A stretch of DNA of 64,000 bases, taken from positions 1 through 64,000 of the forward strand of contig JAHIWP010000026.1 of assembly GCA_018816095.1 (NCBI GenBank). Direction: 5' to 3'. Under the pieces are notes generated by a model. That model saw nothing but the letters and a program-made list of their open reading frames with translations. It ran no database searches and was not told where the DNA came from. Below are positions 46,036 to 54,969 of this stretch, one piece after another (positions within the stretch are counted from its first letter, which is position 1; the number at the start of each line of letters is the position of its first letter). The position numbers and the translations under genes were made by a program. Source of the stretch: Gammaproteobacteria bacterium (GTDB lineage Bacteria > Pseudomonadota > Gammaproteobacteria > Pseudomonadales > Pseudomonadaceae).

Positions 46036-47061
46036 ATGACCGATACCGCCCATTTCCCTCTCGCTGCCGTGGTCGGCGCTGACGATCTCAAGCTGGCGTT
46101 GTGCCTGGCGGCGATTGATCCGGCGATTGGCGGCGTGCTGATCGAAGGGCCGCGCGGCATGGCTAAATCGACCCTGGCCCGTGGCCTGGCCGATCTGCTA
46201 GCCAGCGGCACCTTTGTCACCCTGCCGCTGGGCGCGAGTGAGGAGCGCATCGTCGGCACCCTCGATCTCGACGCCGCGCTGGGCGAGGGCCGCGCGCAGT
46301 TCAGCCCCGGCCTTTTGGCCAAGGCCAATGGCGGCGTGCTGTACGTGGATGAGGTCAACCTGCTGCCCGATCATCTGGTCGACTTGCTGCTGGATGCCGC
46401 CGCCAGCGGGGTCAACCATATCGAGCGCGACGGCATCTCCCATCGGCATGCCGCGCGCTTTGTGCTGATCGGCACCATGAACGCGGAAGAGGGCGAACTG
46501 CGCCCGCAGTTGCTCGACCGCTTCGGCCTTAATCTGGCCCTGGACGCCCAGCCGCAACCGGCGCAGCGCGCCGAGATTGTTCGCCGTCGACTGGCCTTTG
46601 ATGCCGACCCGCAGGCGTTTCTGCAGCGCTGGCAGGTGCAGCAAAACGAGCTGCGCGAGCGTTGCCAAAGCGCCCGTGAGCGTCTGGCGGCGATTCCCTT
46701 GGCTGACGTTGCGCTAGAGCAAATCAGCCAGCGCTGCTTTGCCGCCGCCGTCGATGGTTTGCGTGCTGATCTGGTCTGGCTGCGTGCCGCTCGGGCGCAT
46801 GCCGCCTGGCGCGGCGTCGAGCAGATTGCGGCTGAGGATATCGACGCAGTGGCAGACTTTGTTTTGCGTCACCGTCGCCGGCAGAATCCGCCGCCTGCCG
46901 CGCAGCCGCCACACTCTCAGCCCGAATCTCAGCCAAACAACAGCGCACCCAGCGAACAGCCACAAGCGCCGCAGGGCGAAGGTCAGTGGGGCGAATTACC
47001 CGCCCAAGTGCAAAGCCTCGGCGTCCGGCGTGAACCGCCACGCTGGACAAAAAAGCCCTAG
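46036..47061 (+). CDS. chlI: ChlI-like AAA+ chelatase subunit (zero-frame product of chlD)
   Basis: A 341-residue AAA+ protein of the BchI/ChlI family. Walker A is GPRGMAKSTLARGLADLL, Walker B LYVDEVNLLPDHLVDLLLDA, and a GTMNAEEGELRPQLLDRFGL sensor segment follows. After residue 285 comes a Pro/Gln/Ser-rich linker such as joins AAA+ and VWA domains in ChlD/BchD. The frame stops at TAG 47059 immediately after an in-phase A_AAA_AAG slippery heptamer. With CobN nearby and no cobS, it probably serves cobalt insertion. Start at MTDTAHFPLAAVV (46036); an in-frame Met ten codons earlier is possible. Confidence 0.9.
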   Translation: MTDTAHFPLAAVVGADDLKLALCLAAIDPAIGGVLIEGPRGMAKSTLARGLADLLASGTFVTLPLGASEERIVGTLDLDAALGEGRAQFSPGLLAKANGGVLYVDEVNLLPDHLVDLLLDAAASGVNHIERDGISHRHAARFVLIGTMNAEEGELRPQLLDRFGLNLALDAQPQPAQRAEIVRRRLAFDADPQAFLQRWQVQQNELRERCQSARERLAAIPLADVALEQISQRCFAAAVDGLRADLVWLRAARAHAAWRGVEQIAAEDIDAVADFVLRHRRRQNPPPAAQPPHSQPESQPNNSAPSEQPQAPQGEGQWGELPAQVQSLGVRREPPRWTKKP

Positions 47062-47096
47062 GCATCCGCCCGCGCACAGCCCCAGGCGCGGATGCC
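47049..47096 (+). promoter_or_regulatory. programmed -1 ribosomal frameshift signal
   Basis: The heptamer A_AAA_AAG (47049-47055) is in the X_XXY_YYZ phase of the ChlI frame (ACA AAA AAG CCC TAG). Five bases later a 9-bp perfect stem begins (GGCATCCGC 47061-47069 with GCGGATGCC 47088-47096). A -1 slip enters exactly the frame of the VWA domain. No Shine-Dalgarno-like stimulator is obvious just upstream. Confidence 0.8.
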
Positions 47097-47750
47097 CGGG
47101 CCGCTCCCGGCACACTCGGCAATGGTCGCAACGGTGCCAGTCGCAGTGGCGCTACGGGGCGTATCGACTGGCCGGCGAGCCTGCTCAAAGGTCGCCCGCG
47201 CAGCCGCCAGGATTTACTCTTGCGTCCTCGCAGCGCCAAGCCCGCTGAACTCTGGCTGGTGATCGTCGATGCCTCGGCTTCGACTCGCCGCCATGGCGCG
47301 CTGAGCAAGGCCAAGGGCTTGCTCAGCGAAGTGTTCGAGCAGGCACGCCGCCAGCGTGCACGCCTGGCCTTGTTGCATGCGACTGGCTGCCAGGCGCAAT
47401 GGTTGTGGCAGGGCCAGAAAACCTCTCAAGCCTTGCAGCAGTGGCTCGCCGAGTTGGGCGCGGGCGGCGGCACGCCGTTGCTCGCGGCCATACAACAGGC
47501 CGCCGACTGGCAGGCGCGGCGTCAGCGGTTACACCCAGGTGAAACCCAGCGTTTGTTGATCATCACCGATGGCCGTTTGCGCGACTGGCCGGCGTTAGCG
47601 CCAAGTGCCTGCCCGGCGCTGCTGGTGGATATCGAAAGCGCGCCGATCCGCCTCGGCCGCGCCCGCCAACTGGCCGCTGAGTTGGGCGCAGACTACCGAC
47701 ATATTGATTCGCTGCCGACACTGGCCGGCAGCCTGGAGACAACCCCATGA
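47055..47750 (+). CDS. chlD: VWA-domain half of ChlD, expressed by -1 frameshift from chlI
   Basis: In the -1 frame, 231 residues follow the slippery site. They comprise the rest of the linker, then RIDWPASLLKGRPRSRQDLL and a von Willebrand A domain with MIDAS residues VDASAST and LIITDGR. The frame is open from 47034, but no ATG, GTG or TTG occurs before TTG 47220, which would cut off the conserved RIDWPASLLKGRPRSR segment. Fused to the AAA+ part, the product would be about 571 residues with the ChlD/BchD/CobT order AAA+-linker-VWA. The medium chelatase subunit role with CobN is inferred. The stop overlaps the cobF start (ATGA). Confidence 0.82.
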   Translation, partial: ALGIRPRTAPGADARAAPGTLGNGRNGASRSGATGRIDWPASLLKGRPRSRQDLLLRPRSAKPAELWLVIVDASASTRRHGALSKAKGLLSEVFEQARRQRARLALLHATGCQAQWLWQGQKTSQALQQWLAELGAGGGTPLLAAIQQAADWQARRQRLHPGETQRLLIITDGRLRDWPALAPSACPALLVDIESAPIRLGRARQLAAELGADYRHIDSLPTLAGSLETTP

Positions 47751-48511
47751 AAACCCTGTTGATAATCGGCATCGGTGCCGGCGACCCGGACTACCTGACC
47801 GTGCAGGCGATCAACGCGCTGAACCGCACGGACGTGTTCTTCCTGATGGACAAAGGCAGCGCCAAGGACAGCCTGATCGGCCTGCGTAAAACCATCTGCG
47901 AGCGCTTTATCCAGGGCCGCGACTACCGCTTTGCCAGCGCCGAGTGCCCGGAGCGGGTGCGCGATGTGCCGGACTATCACGGCAGCGTGGTCGACTTGAA
48001 TCAGGACAAGCAGCAAGTGTTCGAGGGCATGATCCGCGAACAGATGCGCGACGGCGAAACCGGGGCTTTTCTGGTCTGGGGCGACCCGGCGCTGTACGAC
48101 AGCACCCTGCGCATCGTCGAGCAGATCGTGGCCAACAGCAGCGAGCAGATTGCCTACGAAGTCGTTCCCGGCATCACTAGCCTGCAAGCTCTGGCGGCCA
48201 AGCATAAGGTCTGCTTTAACAGCATCGGCCAAGCCTTCCAAATCACCCCGGCGCGCCGCTTGGCCGAAGGCGGCTTTCCCGAGGGCGTGGACAGCGTGCT
48301 GGTCATGCTCGACGCCCAGGACACCTACCAGCGCTTTGTCGACCAGGCCATGCATATCTACTGGGGAGCCTATATCGGCACCCCGGACGAAGTGCTGATC
48401 GCCGGCCCGCTAAGCGAAGTCGCCGAGACCATCCGCCGCCGCCGCTTTGAGCTGCGCGAGCAGCATGGCTGGATTATGGATAGCTATTTGCTGCGCAAGC
48501 TCGGTCCTTAA
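47747..48511 (+). CDS. cobF: precorrin-6A synthase (deacetylating)
   Basis: A 254-residue tetrapyrrole methyltransferase that methylates C1 and removes the C2 acetyl fragment as acetate, a step specific to the aerobic pathway. Seen: LIIGIGAGDPDYLTVQAINA, FLVWGDPALYDSTLRIVEQI and EVVPGITSLQALAAKHK. It overlaps the VWA stop by ATGA and is the last gene of the chlI/chlD-cobF unit. No riboswitch precedes this unit. Confidence 0.94.
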   Translation: MKTLLIIGIGAGDPDYLTVQAINALNRTDVFFLMDKGSAKDSLIGLRKTICERFIQGRDYRFASAECPERVRDVPDYHGSVVDLNQDKQQVFEGMIREQMRDGETGAFLVWGDPALYDSTLRIVEQIVANSSEQIAYEVVPGITSLQALAAKHKVCFNSIGQAFQITPARRLAEGGFPEGVDSVLVMLDAQDTYQRFVDQAMHIYWGAYIGTPDEVLIAGPLSEVAETIRRRRFELREQHGWIMDSYLLRKLGP

Positions 48512-48562
48512 CCCGGGCGATAAACGCGCCGTCTGTCCTGCATACCAGCAACAACTGGCCGG

Positions 48563-50083
48563 ATGATCCCCAAGGCCTTAATATCCGCGGCCCTCTTTAC
48601 TCGCCACGCCTTGCAGGGCATGGCTTTTGGGCCATTTATGAAAGCAAAACGTCTACGCGCCGATGTCCTGGCTGGGCTGACCACCTCGTTCGCCCTGGTG
48701 CCCGAGTGCATCGCCTTCGCTCTGGTCGCCCAACTCAACCCGCTGATGGGGCTCTACGGCGCCTTTATCATCTGCACCCTGACTGCTCTGTTCGGCGGGC
48801 GGCCGGGCATGGTGTCTGGTGCTGCCGGATCGATGGCCGTGGTGATAATCGCGCTGGTGGTGCAACACGGTGCGCAGTACCTGCTCGCCACCGTGTTGCT
48901 GGGCGGATTGCTGATGATCGCCTTCGGCCTGCTGCGCCTGGGCAAGTTGATCCGCATGGTGCCGCACTCGGTGATGCTCGGCTTCGTCAACGGCCTGGCA
49001 ATCATCATTGCCCTGGCCCAACTGGAGCATTTCAAGGAGGGCGAGGCCTGGCTTAGCGGTAATGCGCTGTATCTGATGCTCGGGCTGGTGGCGCTGACCA
49101 TGGCCATCGTCTACCTGCTGCCGCGCCTGACCCGCAGCGTGCCGCCAGCGCTGGTGGCGATCCTCGGCGTGGGCCTGGCGGTGTACCTGCTCGGCCTGCC
49201 GACCCACACCTTGGGCGATATGGCGCAGATTGCCGGCGGCCTGCCGGAGTTTGCCTTGCCGCAGGTGCCCTGGACCCTGGACACCCTGCGCATCATCGCC
49301 CCCTACGCGATATTGATGGCCCTGGTCGGCCTGCTGGAAACCCTGCTGACCCTGAACCTGACCGACGAAATTACCGAGAGCCGTGGCTACCCGGACCGCG
49401 AGTGCGTGACCCTGGGCGCGGCCAATATGGTCTCCGGGGCGTTTGGCGGCATGGGCGGTTGCGCGATGATCGGGCAGACGGTGATCAACCTCAGCTCCGG
49501 CGGGCGTGGTCGCCTTTCTGGCGTGGTGGCCGGGGTGATGATCCTGCTGTTCGTGCTGTTTCTCTCGCCGCTGATCGAACGTATCCCGCTGGCCGCGTTG
49601 GTCGGGGTGATGTTCGTGGTGTCGCAGCAGACCTTCGCCTGGGCCTCGCTGCGGGTGCTGAACAAGGTGCCGCGCAACGATGTGTTGGTGATCATCGCCG
49701 TGACAACCGTCACCGTATTCACCGACCTGGCCACCGCCGTGCTTTGCGGCATCATCATCGCCGCGCTCAACTTCGCTTGGCAGCACGCCCGCGAACTGTA
49801 CGCCGAGAGCCATCTGCAGGCCGACGGCAGCAAGCTCTACAGCCTGCACGGCACGCTGTTCTTCGCCTCCACCACGGCCTTTCTCAACCAGTTCGACCCC
49901 ACCAATGACCCTGCCGAGGTCACCCTGGACTGTCGCCACCTGAGCTTTGTCGACTACTCGGCTATCGCCGCGCTAAAAACCCTGCGCGAACGCTACAGCA
50001 AAGCCGGCAAACACCTGCGCGTGCTGCACCTGTCTGAACGCTGCAAGCAACTGCTTAAACGCTCGGGTACGCATCACGATTGA
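48563..50083 (+). CDS. SulP-family anion transporter
   Basis: About 500 residues with 10 or more hydrophobic helices (ADVLAGLTTSFALVPECIAF is the SulP signature helix), followed by a C-terminal STAS domain (VTLDCRHLSFVDYSAIAALK). SulP proteins move sulfate, bicarbonate or related anions across the inner membrane; the substrate here is unknown. The start is uncertain: Met at 48563, 48620 or 48638 all lack a strong ribosome binding site, and 48638 (MKAKRLRADVLAG) best fits the family. It is convergent with cobJ, with a palindromic repeat between. Confidence 0.88.
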   Translation: MIPKALISAALFTRHALQGMAFGPFMKAKRLRADVLAGLTTSFALVPECIAFALVAQLNPLMGLYGAFIICTLTALFGGRPGMVSGAAGSMAVVIIALVVQHGAQYLLATVLLGGLLMIAFGLLRLGKLIRMVPHSVMLGFVNGLAIIIALAQLEHFKEGEAWLSGNALYLMLGLVALTMAIVYLLPRLTRSVPPALVAILGVGLAVYLLGLPTHTLGDMAQIAGGLPEFALPQVPWTLDTLRIIAPYAILMALVGLLETLLTLNLTDEITESRGYPDRECVTLGAANMVSGAFGGMGGCAMIGQTVINLSSGGRGRLSGVVAGVMILLFVLFLSPLIERIPLAALVGVMFVVSQQTFAWASLRVLNKVPRNDVLVIIAVTTVTVFTDLATAVLCGIIIAALNFAWQHARELYAESHLQADGSKLYSLHGTLFFASTTAFLNQFDPTNDPAEVTLDCRHLSFVDYSAIAALKTLRERYSKAGKHLRVLHLSERCKQLLKRSGTHHD

Positions 50084-50088
50084 GCTCC

Positions 50089-50187
50089 TAGGATGGGCTG
50101 AGCGTAGCGATACCCATCGCTGTGCCCTACCCAATATCTATGTCACGTCAAAATCCCTGATGGGTATCGCACGCTCAACCCATCCTA
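50089..50187. repeat. dispersed palindromic repeat, copy 3 (near-perfect 28-bp arms)
   Basis: Arms 50089-50117 and 50160-50187 pair almost perfectly (TAGGATGGGCTGAGCGTAGC and its near complement) around a ~42-base loop. The core GAGCG(T/C)AGCGATACCCAT is shared with copy 1. It lies between the convergent sulP and cobJ stops, where it could stop transcription from both sides. Confidence 0.85.
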
Positions 50188-50193
50188 CATTTG

Positions 50194-51855
50194 CTACAGC
50201 TGTGGATAACTGCGCGGCGTATACACCCACTCGCCACCCTCGGCGCGCGGGAAGCGGCAGGTTTGGCTGGAGCCGATGATCACCAGGGTGCGCATATCGA
50301 CCATCTCTGGCGTGAGTTCGCCTAGCGTCAGGCTGCGCAGGGTTTCGCCGGGGCGGCCGATGTCGCGGCCGAGCACCACCAGGGTTTCTGGCGTGCGTTG
50401 TTGGCGGATGATCTCCAGCGCACTGCCGAGCTGCCAGGGGCGGGCTTTGGAGATGGGGTTGTAGAAGGCCATCACCAGGTCGGCGGCGGCGGCATGCGCC
50501 AGGCGCTTTTCGATAATGGCCCAGGGCTTGAGGTTGTCCGACAGGGAGATCAGGCAGAAGTCATGCCCCAGCGGCGCGCCGGCTTTGGCGGCGGTGGCCA
50601 GCGCTGCGGAGACGCCGGGGAATATCTGTAGATCGACGCGCTGCCATTCGGCTTTGGTGGATTCGTGCAGGGCTTCCAGCACGGCGGCGGCCATGGCGAA
50701 TACACCCGGGTCGCCGGACGACACCACCACCACGCGTCGGCCTCTGGCGGCCAGCTCGAAGGCATGCCTGGCGCGCTGCATTTCTTCGCGGTTATCGGTG
50801 CAGTGGCGCACCTGCTCCGGGCGCAGCGGGCCGGCCATATTGATATAGGTTTCGTAGCCGAGCAGGTCCTGGGCTTCATCCAGCGCCTGACGCGCGGCGG
50901 GCACCATAAATTCAGCGGCACCAGGGCCGAGACCGATCACCGTCAGACGACCACGCGGGCGGCCAAGCTGGTTGGCGTCGATGGGTGCAGCGGCCAGCAG
51001 CAGGCGCAGGTTGGCGTGCTGGCTGTGTAGCGGCGGCAATTGCGTAGCGTCGTCGATAAAGCGCAGCGGCAGCTTGAGCTGCGTGGCGGCGGCGTGCAGT
51101 TCGGTTTTGGCCATCAGTTCCGGCGCGGCCAGCAGGCAGGCCAGGCTGTGCGGCGCCAGGTTGCTGGCATGCAGCGCCTGCTGCAGCTCGTTAAGCAAAT
51201 CGGCGCTGGCGCGTTCGATCCACACTGCGACTTGTTGCGGGTGAATCAATAGCTCATCAACGTTGGCGGCGCGACTGTGCGGGCTGATATGGATCACCCG
51301 GTCAGCGCTGTTATCCACAGGCAGTTTGGCCTGGGTCAGCCAGGGCGCGTCGCCTTCAATACGCACGGCCTGACCGCTGAGCAGGTCGCTGACAAAGCCT
51401 TTGCCCTGTTCCAGATCGGCCAATACATAACCGGCTGGCGGCTCCAGCAGGCAGGTACCAAAGCGCAGTTCGCCGCTGGTGGTGATCGCCGCGCTGACCT
51501 CTAGGTGTGCCGCAACTTCGCGCGCCATCCGGTTGACCCCGCCCAGCCCGCCGAGCAGCGGCACTACGGCGCTGCCATCTTCGGCCACGGCCAGCACCGG
51601 TGGTTCGCGGTCCTTCTCGCCGAGCACGGCAGCCAGACTGCGGATGACGATGCCGGCGGCGCACAGGGCGATGATCGGCGTGCCGTCGCGATATAGCGTG
51701 CGCAGGTTGTCGCCGAAGTCTTCATACAGCCGCTCGACATCCGCCACTCGACCGCTCAGGCCGTGAATCTGCGCCTGTGGATAAAGCACCTGGATACGCC
51801 GCGCGCAGGGCAGGGCGGAGGGGCCGAGGATGATGATGGCGGGAGCGGCGGTCAT
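50194..51855 (-). CDS. cobJ: CbiG-like domain fused to precorrin-3B C17-methyltransferase
   Basis: About 553 residues in two parts. The N-terminal ~290 residues resemble CbiG (IALCAAGIVIRSLAAVLGEK, VPLLGGLGGVNRMAREVAAH, and a C-domain LACLLAAPELMAKTELHAAA). The C-terminal ~250 residues are the CobJ methyltransferase and ring-contraction domain (LTVIGLGPGAAEFMVPAARQ, VVVVSSGDPGVFAMAAAVLE). Start taken at the second Met (51855) because of a GGA site; Met 51867 is the alternative. Last gene of the riboswitch-led cobGHIJ operon. The CbiG part is normally tied to the anaerobic route, yet cobG and cobF show the aerobic one. Confidence 0.92.
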   Translation of the reverse strand: MTAAPAIIILGPSALPCARRIQVLYPQAQIHGLSGRVADVERLYEDFGDNLRTLYRDGTPIIALCAAGIVIRSLAAVLGEKDREPPVLAVAEDGSAVVPLLGGLGGVNRMAREVAAHLEVSAAITTSGELRFGTCLLEPPAGYVLADLEQGKGFVSDLLSGQAVRIEGDAPWLTQAKLPVDNSADRVIHISPHSRAANVDELLIHPQQVAVWIERASADLLNELQQALHASNLAPHSLACLLAAPELMAKTELHAAATQLKLPLRFIDDATQLPPLHSQHANLRLLLAAAPIDANQLGRPRGRLTVIGLGPGAAEFMVPAARQALDEAQDLLGYETYINMAGPLRPEQVRHCTDNREEMQRARHAFELAARGRRVVVVSSGDPGVFAMAAAVLEALHESTKAEWQRVDLQIFPGVSAALATAAKAGAPLGHDFCLISLSDNLKPWAIIEKRLAHAAAADLVMAFYNPISKARPWQLGSALEIIRQQRTPETLVVLGRDIGRPGETLRSLTLGELTPEMVDMRTLVIIGSSQTCRFPRAEGGEWVYTPRSYPQL

Positions 51856-51891
51856 AAGGTGTTCCATAGTGGGCGGGGCGCGGTGGGCGGA

Positions 51892-52641
51892 TCAACCGCG
51901 CCATTTCTCGCCGGGAATGACGATCATCGAGAAGTACGGCGAGGACATCGCTTCCACCTCGTCCAGCGGCACGATGCGTTGGTTGCCCATGGTCGCGCGC
52001 TCAACGTAATGCGCGCGCTGGTCGATGCCCAGCTCCTGCAACACGCGGCGGACTTTCTCGAAGTTGCGCCCGAGCTTCATCACCACGGAGGCTTCGGCAT
52101 CGCGCAGGCGCTGCTTGAGTTCGTCTTCTGGCAGTACGCCGGAGAGCACGCTCAGGCTCTGGTTGCGGTACACCAGCGGGGTGCCGAGTACCGAGGCGCA
52201 ACCGAGCATGGAGCACACGCCGGGCACCACTTCCACGTCGTACTGGCCGGCTAAACGGTCGTGCAGGTACATATAGGAGCCGTAGAAAAACGGGTCGCCT
52301 TCGCAGATCACCGCCACGTCCTGCCCGGCGTCGAGCTGGGCGGCGATCTGCACCGCGCAGGTGTCGTAGAAATCGCTGATCACATCTTCATAGCTGAGCG
52401 GCGCGGCGAGTTTTTCCGTGGTCACCGGGTAGACCAGCGGCAGGCGCTGCTGGGCGTCCGTCAGGTGCTGTTCGATGATGCCGAAGGCGTTGCCGCCATG
52501 GCCTTTGTTGGCTTTAGCCTTGGCCACAAAGTAGCCGACCACCGCTGCCGACTGCAGCAAACGCAGGGCCTTGAGGGTGATCAGCTCCGGGTCGCCGGGG
52601 CCGACGCCGATTCCAAGCAAGCGGCCTTTTTGTACGCTCAT
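51892..52641 (-). CDS. cobI: precorrin-2 C20-methyltransferase
   Basis: A 249-residue SAM methyltransferase taking precorrin-2 to precorrin-3A. Conserved sequence: [40 protein letters not shown] and [19 protein letters not shown]. The ATG at 52641 overlaps the cobH stop (TGATG) and has a GGTGGAG site. Translationally coupled within cobGHIJ. Confidence 0.95.
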   Translation of the reverse strand: MSVQKGRLLGIGVGPGDPELITLKALRLLQSAAVVGYFVAKAKANKGHGGNAFGIIEQHLTDAQQRLPLVYPVTTEKLAAPLSYEDVISDFYDTCAVQIAAQLDAGQDVAVICEGDPFFYGSYMYLHDRLAGQYDVEVVPGVCSMLGCASVLGTPLVYRNQSLSVLSGVLPEDELKQRLRDAEASVVMKLGRNFEKVRRVLQELGIDQRAHYVERATMGNQRIVPLDEVEAMSSPYFSMIVIPGEKWRG

Positions 52642-53267
52642 CACTCCACCTCCGTAGCCAGGGCGTTGACCGCCGCTACCGCCATGGCGCTACCGCCGCG
52701 CCGGCCGCGCACGATCACATAGGGCACGCCGCGGCTGTCGGCTGCCAGCGCATCCTTGGATTCTGCCGCGCCGATAAAGCCCACCGGCATGCCGATGATC
52801 AGCGCCGGTTTTGGCGCGCCGGCGTCGAGCATTTCCAGCAGGTAGAACAGCGCGGTGGGGGCGTTGCCGATCACCACCACGCTGCCTTGCAGGTGCTCGC
52901 GCCAATGTTCCAATGCGACTGCCGAACGGGTATTGCCCAGTGCGCGGGCCTGCTCAATCACGCCGTCGTTATGCAGGGTGCAGATCACCGGGTTGTTGGC
53001 GGCCAGGCGCGGGCGGGTGATGCCCTCGGCGACCATCCGCGCATCGCAGAGAATCGCCGCGCCTTTGGCCAGCGCGGCGCGGCCAGCGGTGCCGGCTCCG
53101 GGGGAGAAGCGCAGGTCCTGTACCACATCGACCATGCCGCAGGCGTGGATAACCCGCACCGCGAGCTTTTCCAGATCAGCCGGGATCGCCGACAGGTCAG
53201 CTTCGGCGCGGATGGTGGCGAAGGACTGCCGGTAGATTTCCTGGCCGTCGCGGATGTACTCAAGCAT
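52641..53267 (-). CDS. cobH: precorrin-8X methylmutase
   Basis: A 208-residue enzyme moving the C11 methyl to C12 to form hydrogenobyrinic acid. The family's active-site histidine lies in [20 protein letters not shown] near residue 42; [20 protein letters not shown] and [20 protein letters not shown] are conserved. ATG 53267 has an AGGAAA site and overlaps the cobG end by 8 bases. Confidence 0.95.
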   Translation of the reverse strand: MLEYIRDGQEIYRQSFATIRAEADLSAIPADLEKLAVRVIHACGMVDVVQDLRFSPGAGTAGRAALAKGAAILCDARMVAEGITRPRLAANNPVICTLHNDGVIEQARALGNTRSAVALEHWREHLQGSVVVIGNAPTALFYLLEMLDAGAPKPALIIGMPVGFIGAAESKDALAADSRGVPYVIVRGRRGGSAMAVAAVNALATEVE

Positions 53268-54663
53268 CACTGTTTCCTGTTGCGCAGTGGGCGGCGAACC
53301 AGTCGCCGGCCTCGTCGATAGTCATGGCGCTGGCCAGCAGCTGGCCGAAACCGGGCGCCTCTGGCGTGCGTTGATAGAGCTGGTAGTGGCCGGCGCTGCT
53401 GGCCAGCAGGGTAAAGGGCGCGGTATGCGCGGCGGCGCATGAGCGCGGGCAGGCGCTCAGGTGTACCTGCGGCCGCGCCGTGCTGGCGCGCAGGCGCTCG
53501 GCTAAGCGCCGGGCGTCGGCCTTGCTGTCGGCCAGGCCTTTAGCGCAGGCGGCTGAGCCGGTGCAGGCGATCAGATTGCTAAGCGGTTCCTGCACATCGG
53601 TGAGCAGACCGAGTTCGGCCAGTGCGTGCAGCATTTGGTCTGCCGATTGCTCGGGGATATTCGGCAGCAGCAGACCTTGCCAGGGCGTCAGGCGCAGGCT
53701 GACATCGCCGTGCTGCTCGGCAAGAGCGGCCAGGGCGCGCAGCTGCGCGGCGTTGATCCGGCCCAGGCGCGCGCTGGCGGCGACCATGCACAGGTCCGCT
53801 TGCTGCTGTGGATAAATGCCCATCGGCGCGCGTGGGTTGACTGGCGTGCGCTGCCAATCAGCCGGTACGGTTTGCACGGAAAAGGGCAGGCGCGCTTGCA
53901 GTTGCTGCAGCAGTTGGTGGGCGGGAATCACGCTTAGCAGCTGGCGCATCCGACTATGTTCGTTGCCGGCCAGTTCGATAAACAACCCGAGCAGATGCTC
54001 CACCAGCTGCTCGGCTTGCTCTGCGTCGACCACGCCTAGCGGCGGATCACCGGGGCAGCCGGCCAGGCCAAACGCCAGTCGCGCCGGCGTGCCGGGCAGG
54101 GCGCTTAGCCAGATATCGTGAGGGTGTTCGAGCATCGCCAGGGCTTCGCCGCCGTCCATCTGAAGGGCGAACTTGGCCGACAGCCCATGCAGCGCCGGGG
54201 TGGTTTTCAGCAGCTCAAGCAGCGCGGCGGCCAGTGGGCGGGTATCGAGCAGGGCGTGTGGGTCGAGGCCGGCGGCGGGGCTGAGCAGCAGGTTGCGCAC
54301 ATCGTCGGCGGCCGGGTTGCTCGGGCCGAGGCCGGCAGCCAGCAGGCGCTCGATCAGCTCGGACTGCTGGCCGGGCAAAACACCACGAATCTGCAGATTG
54401 CTGCGGTTGGTCAGCTCCAGCACGCCACTGGCGCAGCGCTCGGCAGCCTCGGCGATGGCGCGTGCCTGTTGGCTGCTGAGTACGCCACCGGCCAGCTTGA
54501 CCCGGCAGATGCCACCGTCCAGCGCCGGAACGATACGCAGCAGGCCGGGGCACGCCGATCCCGGTTTTTCGGGGCGTGGGGCAGGTATCTCGACAGTGGT
54601 GGCAAGGTCGCGCAACGGTTTCACCAACAACAAAGACGCGGCGACCGAACCAGCGAAACCCAC
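53260..54663 (-). CDS. cobG: precorrin-3B synthase
   Basis: About 467 residues, related to sulfite/nitrite reductases, with siroheme-type fold and an Fe-S cluster; it hydroxylates C20 using oxygen, which marks the aerobic pathway. Seen: CPGLLRIVPALDGGICRVKL, VLELTNRSNLQIRGV, and the cluster cysteines in CTGSAACAKG and HLSACPRSCAAAHT. The start is unclear: the GTG at 54663 has no good ribosome binding site, and the conserved core begins about 35 codons later. First gene after the minus-strand cobalamin riboswitch. Confidence 0.92.
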   Translation of the reverse strand: MGFAGSVAASLLLVKPLRDLATTVEIPAPRPEKPGSACPGLLRIVPALDGGICRVKLAGGVLSSQQARAIAEAAERCASGVLELTNRSNLQIRGVLPGQQSELIERLLAAGLGPSNPAADDVRNLLLSPAAGLDPHALLDTRPLAAALLELLKTTPALHGLSAKFALQMDGGEALAMLEHPHDIWLSALPGTPARLAFGLAGCPGDPPLGVVDAEQAEQLVEHLLGLFIELAGNEHSRMRQLLSVIPAHQLLQQLQARLPFSVQTVPADWQRTPVNPRAPMGIYPQQQADLCMVAASARLGRINAAQLRALAALAEQHGDVSLRLTPWQGLLLPNIPEQSADQMLHALAELGLLTDVQEPLSNLIACTGSAACAKGLADSKADARRLAERLRASTARPQVHLSACPRSCAAAHTAPFTLLASSAGHYQLYQRTPEAPGFGQLLASAMTIDEAGDWFAAHCATGNSDA

Positions 54664-54721
54664 CCACAGGGGATTTCATGGCATCGGTACACCCCGCCCG
54701 ATGTTGGCACTCGCGACTAGC

Positions 54722-54892
54722 GTCGTCGGCAGGTCTCCTGGCTGACAGGTCTTTATCTGCCGCAGCCTTCCCGGTTACCCAGTGGCGCAGTTGCGGCAGA
54801 CTCGCTGTTTACAGTTGCGGGGGCAGCTCGGTCACGATCAGCAGATCGCTCCGGATTCCCTCTTAGGCCCTTTGCGTTATGGCAGTGGGCAC
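54722..54892 (-). ncRNA. cobalamin riboswitch upstream of cobGHIJ
   Basis: On the minus strand: TAAGAGGGAATCCGG, GAGCTGCCCCCGCAACTGTA, CGCCACTGGG...CCGGGAAGG and the B12 box AGCCAGGAGACCTGCC (near 54727-54742). It ends about 60 bases before cobG. The element lies between divergent cobG and cobL; only cobG is downstream of it. Confidence 0.95.
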
Positions 54893-54969
54893 CGACGAAG
54901 GCGCTATTATGCCCGCTTTGTTTGACGCGCAGGCACCCTTGCTTGTCTGGCGGGCGCAGAGGAGTAGGT

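Noticed and set aside
47049..47061. frameshift between ChlI and VWA considered as a sequencing or mutational error
   Set aside because: The slippery heptamer is in exact phase, a stem lies at the right distance, and the -1 frame matches the VWA domain; an accidental indel would not supply these. Not fully excluded without homologues.
48653..49939. 428-codon antisense frame across the SulP gene
   Set aside because: Gln/His-rich low-complexity product typical of the complement of a membrane-protein gene.
54922..54969. upstream in-frame start for cobL
   Set aside because: A strong GAGGAGTAGG site precedes ATG 54970 and the family N-terminus begins there.
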